Shown here one piece after another: positions 62,637 to 64,000 of a DNA stretch of 64,000 bases. The notes beneath the pieces are model-generated. The model was not told the DNA's origin and ran no database searches. It saw only the letters and a program-made list of their open reading frames with translations. The stretch is from Bryopsis sp. KO-2023 (Eukaryota; Chlorophyta; Ulvophyceae; Bryopsidales; Bryopsidaceae): positions 1,240,001 through 1,304,000 of the forward strand of contig BSYQ01000013.1 in the NCBI GenBank assembly GCA_030272585.1, given 5' to 3'. A program made the position numbers and the translations under genes. Within the stretch, counting starts at the first letter, position 1; every line of letters begins with the position of its first letter.

Positions 62637-63012
62637 AGAGCTGGGCAGTAACCCGTTTGTAACGCACCGTACCGTAACGCACAGGGTCGGTACAGTAACG
62701 TGTCCGGTCGGTGCACGCACCGACCGGACGTTACAACACGTTGCACACGTTACAACAACGACCCAGTCGGTACAACAACGTCCAAGTCCGGTACAACAAC
62801 GATCCGACGTTACTGTAACGCCAAAGCGTTATTGTAACGCAGTACGTTATCAGTAACGTCTACACCGGCTGCTACAACGTCCGCACCGAGGCAAGACGTT
62901 ACAACAACGATCGATTGCGTTACGTGTAACGATAACACGTTACAACAACGGCCAGGTCGGTACAACAACGTAATGGCGTTGCAGTAACGTCATGTGGATG
63001 ACGTACAAAGTA
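62637..63012. repeat. Cluster of GTTAC/GTAAC words
   Basis: About 375 bp packed with GTAACG, CGTTAC and GTTACAACAACG or GGTACAACAACG in both orientations, starting GCTGGGCAGTAAC next to the older chromovirus piece. The spacing is irregular, so it is not a simple tandem repeat. Dense short inverted words like this are typical of the subterminal ends of some DNA transposons, where they bind transposase; that reading is an inference. Confidence 0.7.
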
Positions 63013-63043
63013 ACCCCCGCAGGGTCCCGAGAACCCAAGGGAA

Positions 63044-63117
63044 CCCAGTGGGATTCGAACACCGTACCGCACGGTGTCGAGTCATCTACACTGAGCGCTA
63101 AGCCAAGTGGACCACGA
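63044..63117 (-). other. tRNA-like segment, left arm of element 1
   Basis: Minus-strand A box and B box at tRNA-like spacing (~45 bp). A CACCGT/ACGGTG hairpin stands where an anticodon or variable arm would be. No cloverleaf of normal quality. Confidence 0.6.
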
Positions 63118-63204
63118 TGATTTTGTGGTTGTTGCAATAATATACCCTAATTTCACAGAATTACAAACAGATTAAGGTATATCATCGCCACAGCCACAAA
63201 GTCA

Positions 63205-63278
63205 TCGTGGTCCACTTGGCTTAGCGCTCAGTGTAGATGACTCGACACCGTGCGGTACGGTGTTCGAATCCCACTGGG
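63205..63278 (+). other. tRNA-like segment, right arm of element 1
   Basis: Identical in sequence to the left-arm copy but on the plus strand, pointing away from it. Confidence 0.6.
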
Positions 63279-63402
63279 TTCCCTTGGGTTCTCGGGACCC
63301 TGCGGCATACTATGGATCTGATCGATCTTCCAAAACTAAGGTAATATTAGGTCACAGCAGTAATCCGACATCATAACTGCGTCCTAGAACCGATTTTAGC
63401 AA

Positions 63403-63700
63403 TGATCGGTTTTTTTTTTTTTTTTTTTCATTTTTGGCTGATCGGTGATCGTGATCGTGATCGGCCGATCAAATGTTGATCGTGCTCTTGATCGTCCGAT
63501 CACATGTTGATCGTGATCGTGATCGATTCGCCGATCACCGATCTGATCGGTTGTTCCGATCACGATCCCGATCACGATCAAGCGCCGCGACCTGTCGGCA
63601 CTTCATCGGCTGACCTTGATCGGTGTGATCGTGATCGGACGATCGTGATCGGACCTGCATCCGATCATGATCGGTATTGATCATTTGATCGATGAATTGA
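63403..63700. repeat. Cluster of GATCG/CGATC words
   Basis: About 300 bp dominated by GATCGTGATCG, CGATCA and TGATCGG in both orientations, irregularly spaced, after a run of about 20 Ts. It holds the same place before palindromic element 2 as the GTTAC cluster does before element 1. Confidence 0.75.
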
Positions 63701-63739
63701 TCGGTCTCGCGAAAATGCCGACAAGTCACCACCCGCAGG

Positions 63740-63824
63740 TGTTTCTGAGGTGGAAGGATTCGAACCGGGTACCTAACGGATTAGAAGCATACTCACTAAC
63801 GCTTGGACCACTCGGAGCCACGGT
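63740..63824 (-). other. tRNA(Leu/Ser)-like segment, left arm of element 2
   Basis: Minus-strand GTGGCTCCGAGTGGTCC ... GGTTCGAATCC ... CCACC. Four acceptor pairs (GTGG/CCAC) can form, the other three cannot. Confidence 0.55.
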
Positions 63825-63904
63825 TTGTAGGTCATCCGTGTCATTATATACGTGATCTGTCAGTCCGACAAACTGAGGTATATAATGACACGGATGACCT
63901 AGTG

Positions 63905-63985
63905 ACCGTGGCTCCGAGTGGTCCAAGCGTTAATGCGTCTGTCTCTAGTCTGCTAGGTCCCAGGTTCGAATCCCTGCACCCCAGA
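63905..63985 (+). other. tRNA(Leu/Ser)-like segment, right arm of element 2
   Basis: Plus-strand GTGGCTCCGAGTGGTCC ... CAGGTTCGAATCCCTG ... CACCCCA. The T arm makes four pairs with an eight-base loop. The middle sequence differs from the left-arm copy. Confidence 0.55.
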
Positions 63986-64000
63986 AACACCTGCGGGTGG

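Larger units (their letters stand above)
63017..63305. mobile_element. Palindromic element 1 with tRNA-like arms
   Basis: Arms 63017-63149 and 63173-63305 (133 bp each) around a 23-bp loop. The outer ~103 bp of the arms are identical; the inner 30 bp differ at about six sites, mostly transitions. Each arm has a pol III-type A box (TGGCTTAGCG; 63217-63226 plus, 63096-63105 minus) and a B box (TGTTCGAATCC; 63261-63271 plus, 63051-63061 minus), reading outward. Ends CCGCAGGGTC / GACCCTGCGG. The acceptor and T stems pair poorly, so these are tRNA-derived, not working tRNA genes. Confidence 0.8.
63729..64000. mobile_element. Palindromic element 2 with tRNA-like arms (reaches window end)
   Basis: Arms 63729-63851 and 63878-64000 (123 bp each) around a 26-bp loop; ends CCACCCGCAGGTGTTTCTG / its complement. 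Each arm has an A box of the Leu/Ser tRNA type (TGGCTCCGAGTGG; about 63909-63921 plus, 63808-63820 minus) and a B box (GGTTCGAATCC; 63963-63973 plus, 63756-63766 minus). The arms agree at both ends but differ strongly between the A box and B box, where an anticodon arm would lie. Confidence 0.8.

Noticed and set aside
63044-63985. Four working tRNA genes
   Set aside because: A and B boxes are present, but acceptor and T stems pair badly and no normal anticodon arm is seen. Called tRNA-derived instead.

Overview
This window is nuclear DNA of a eukaryote. Most genes are broken by many short-to-medium introns with GT..AG ends and long T, A, G or C homopolymer runs. Several proteins look like the green lineage: a 40S ribosomal protein eS21 with plant-type wording, a Barentsz/MLN51 protein with the plant form of the EJC-binding motif, a bestrophin-like anion channel, a thioredoxin-like protein with a long presequence, and chromoviruses (Ty3/gypsy elements with a chromodomain). 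A green alga, perhaps a streptophyte alga, is my best inference; the sequence does not prove it.

Layout. 1-6305 (+): 3' part of a receptor kinase with a VWA/Cache (alpha2delta-like) ectodomain, a C-type-lectin-like domain, a membrane span and a cytoplasmic kinase. 7799-9765 (+): BTB/T1 (KCTD-like) protein, three exons. 12480-13124 (+): tiny secreted polyglycine protein, four exons. 15028-22370: about 64 copies of a 115-bp satellite. 25082-29809 (-): nine-exon MAK11/PAK1IP1 WD40 ribosome-assembly protein, divergent from 30365-31780 (+), ribosomal protein eS21. 32716-32945: foldback MITE. 33955-36150 (-): a kinesin-motor exon and an unrecognised multi-exon gene. 36-42 kb: mostly gene-poor, with a striking hairpin at 39.7 kb. 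42258-45515 (-): CASC3/MLN51/Barentsz. 47642-49459 (-): thioredoxin-like protein. 50649-51754 (-): bestrophin-like channel, 5' end not found.

The last 11 kb is repetitive. A young, apparently whole chromovirus (54864-62448, 5-bp target duplication) sits inside the integrase region of an older, broken chromovirus (53193-54863 and 62449-62636). Beyond it (62637-64000) are two modules with the same layout but different sequence: a cluster of short palindromic words (GTTAC/GTAAC, then GATCG/CGATC) followed by a near-perfect palindrome whose arms each carry a tRNA-like pol III A box and B box. The two palindromes share the terminal motif CCGCAGG/CCTGCGG. This tandem arrangement is the least explained structure in the window.

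Functional links: MAK11 and eS21 both serve ribosome production and share one 555-bp intergenic interval. The other genes look independent. Exon limits were set by reading frame and GT..AG phase by eye; where phases add up I say so, and where they do not I give approximate limits.
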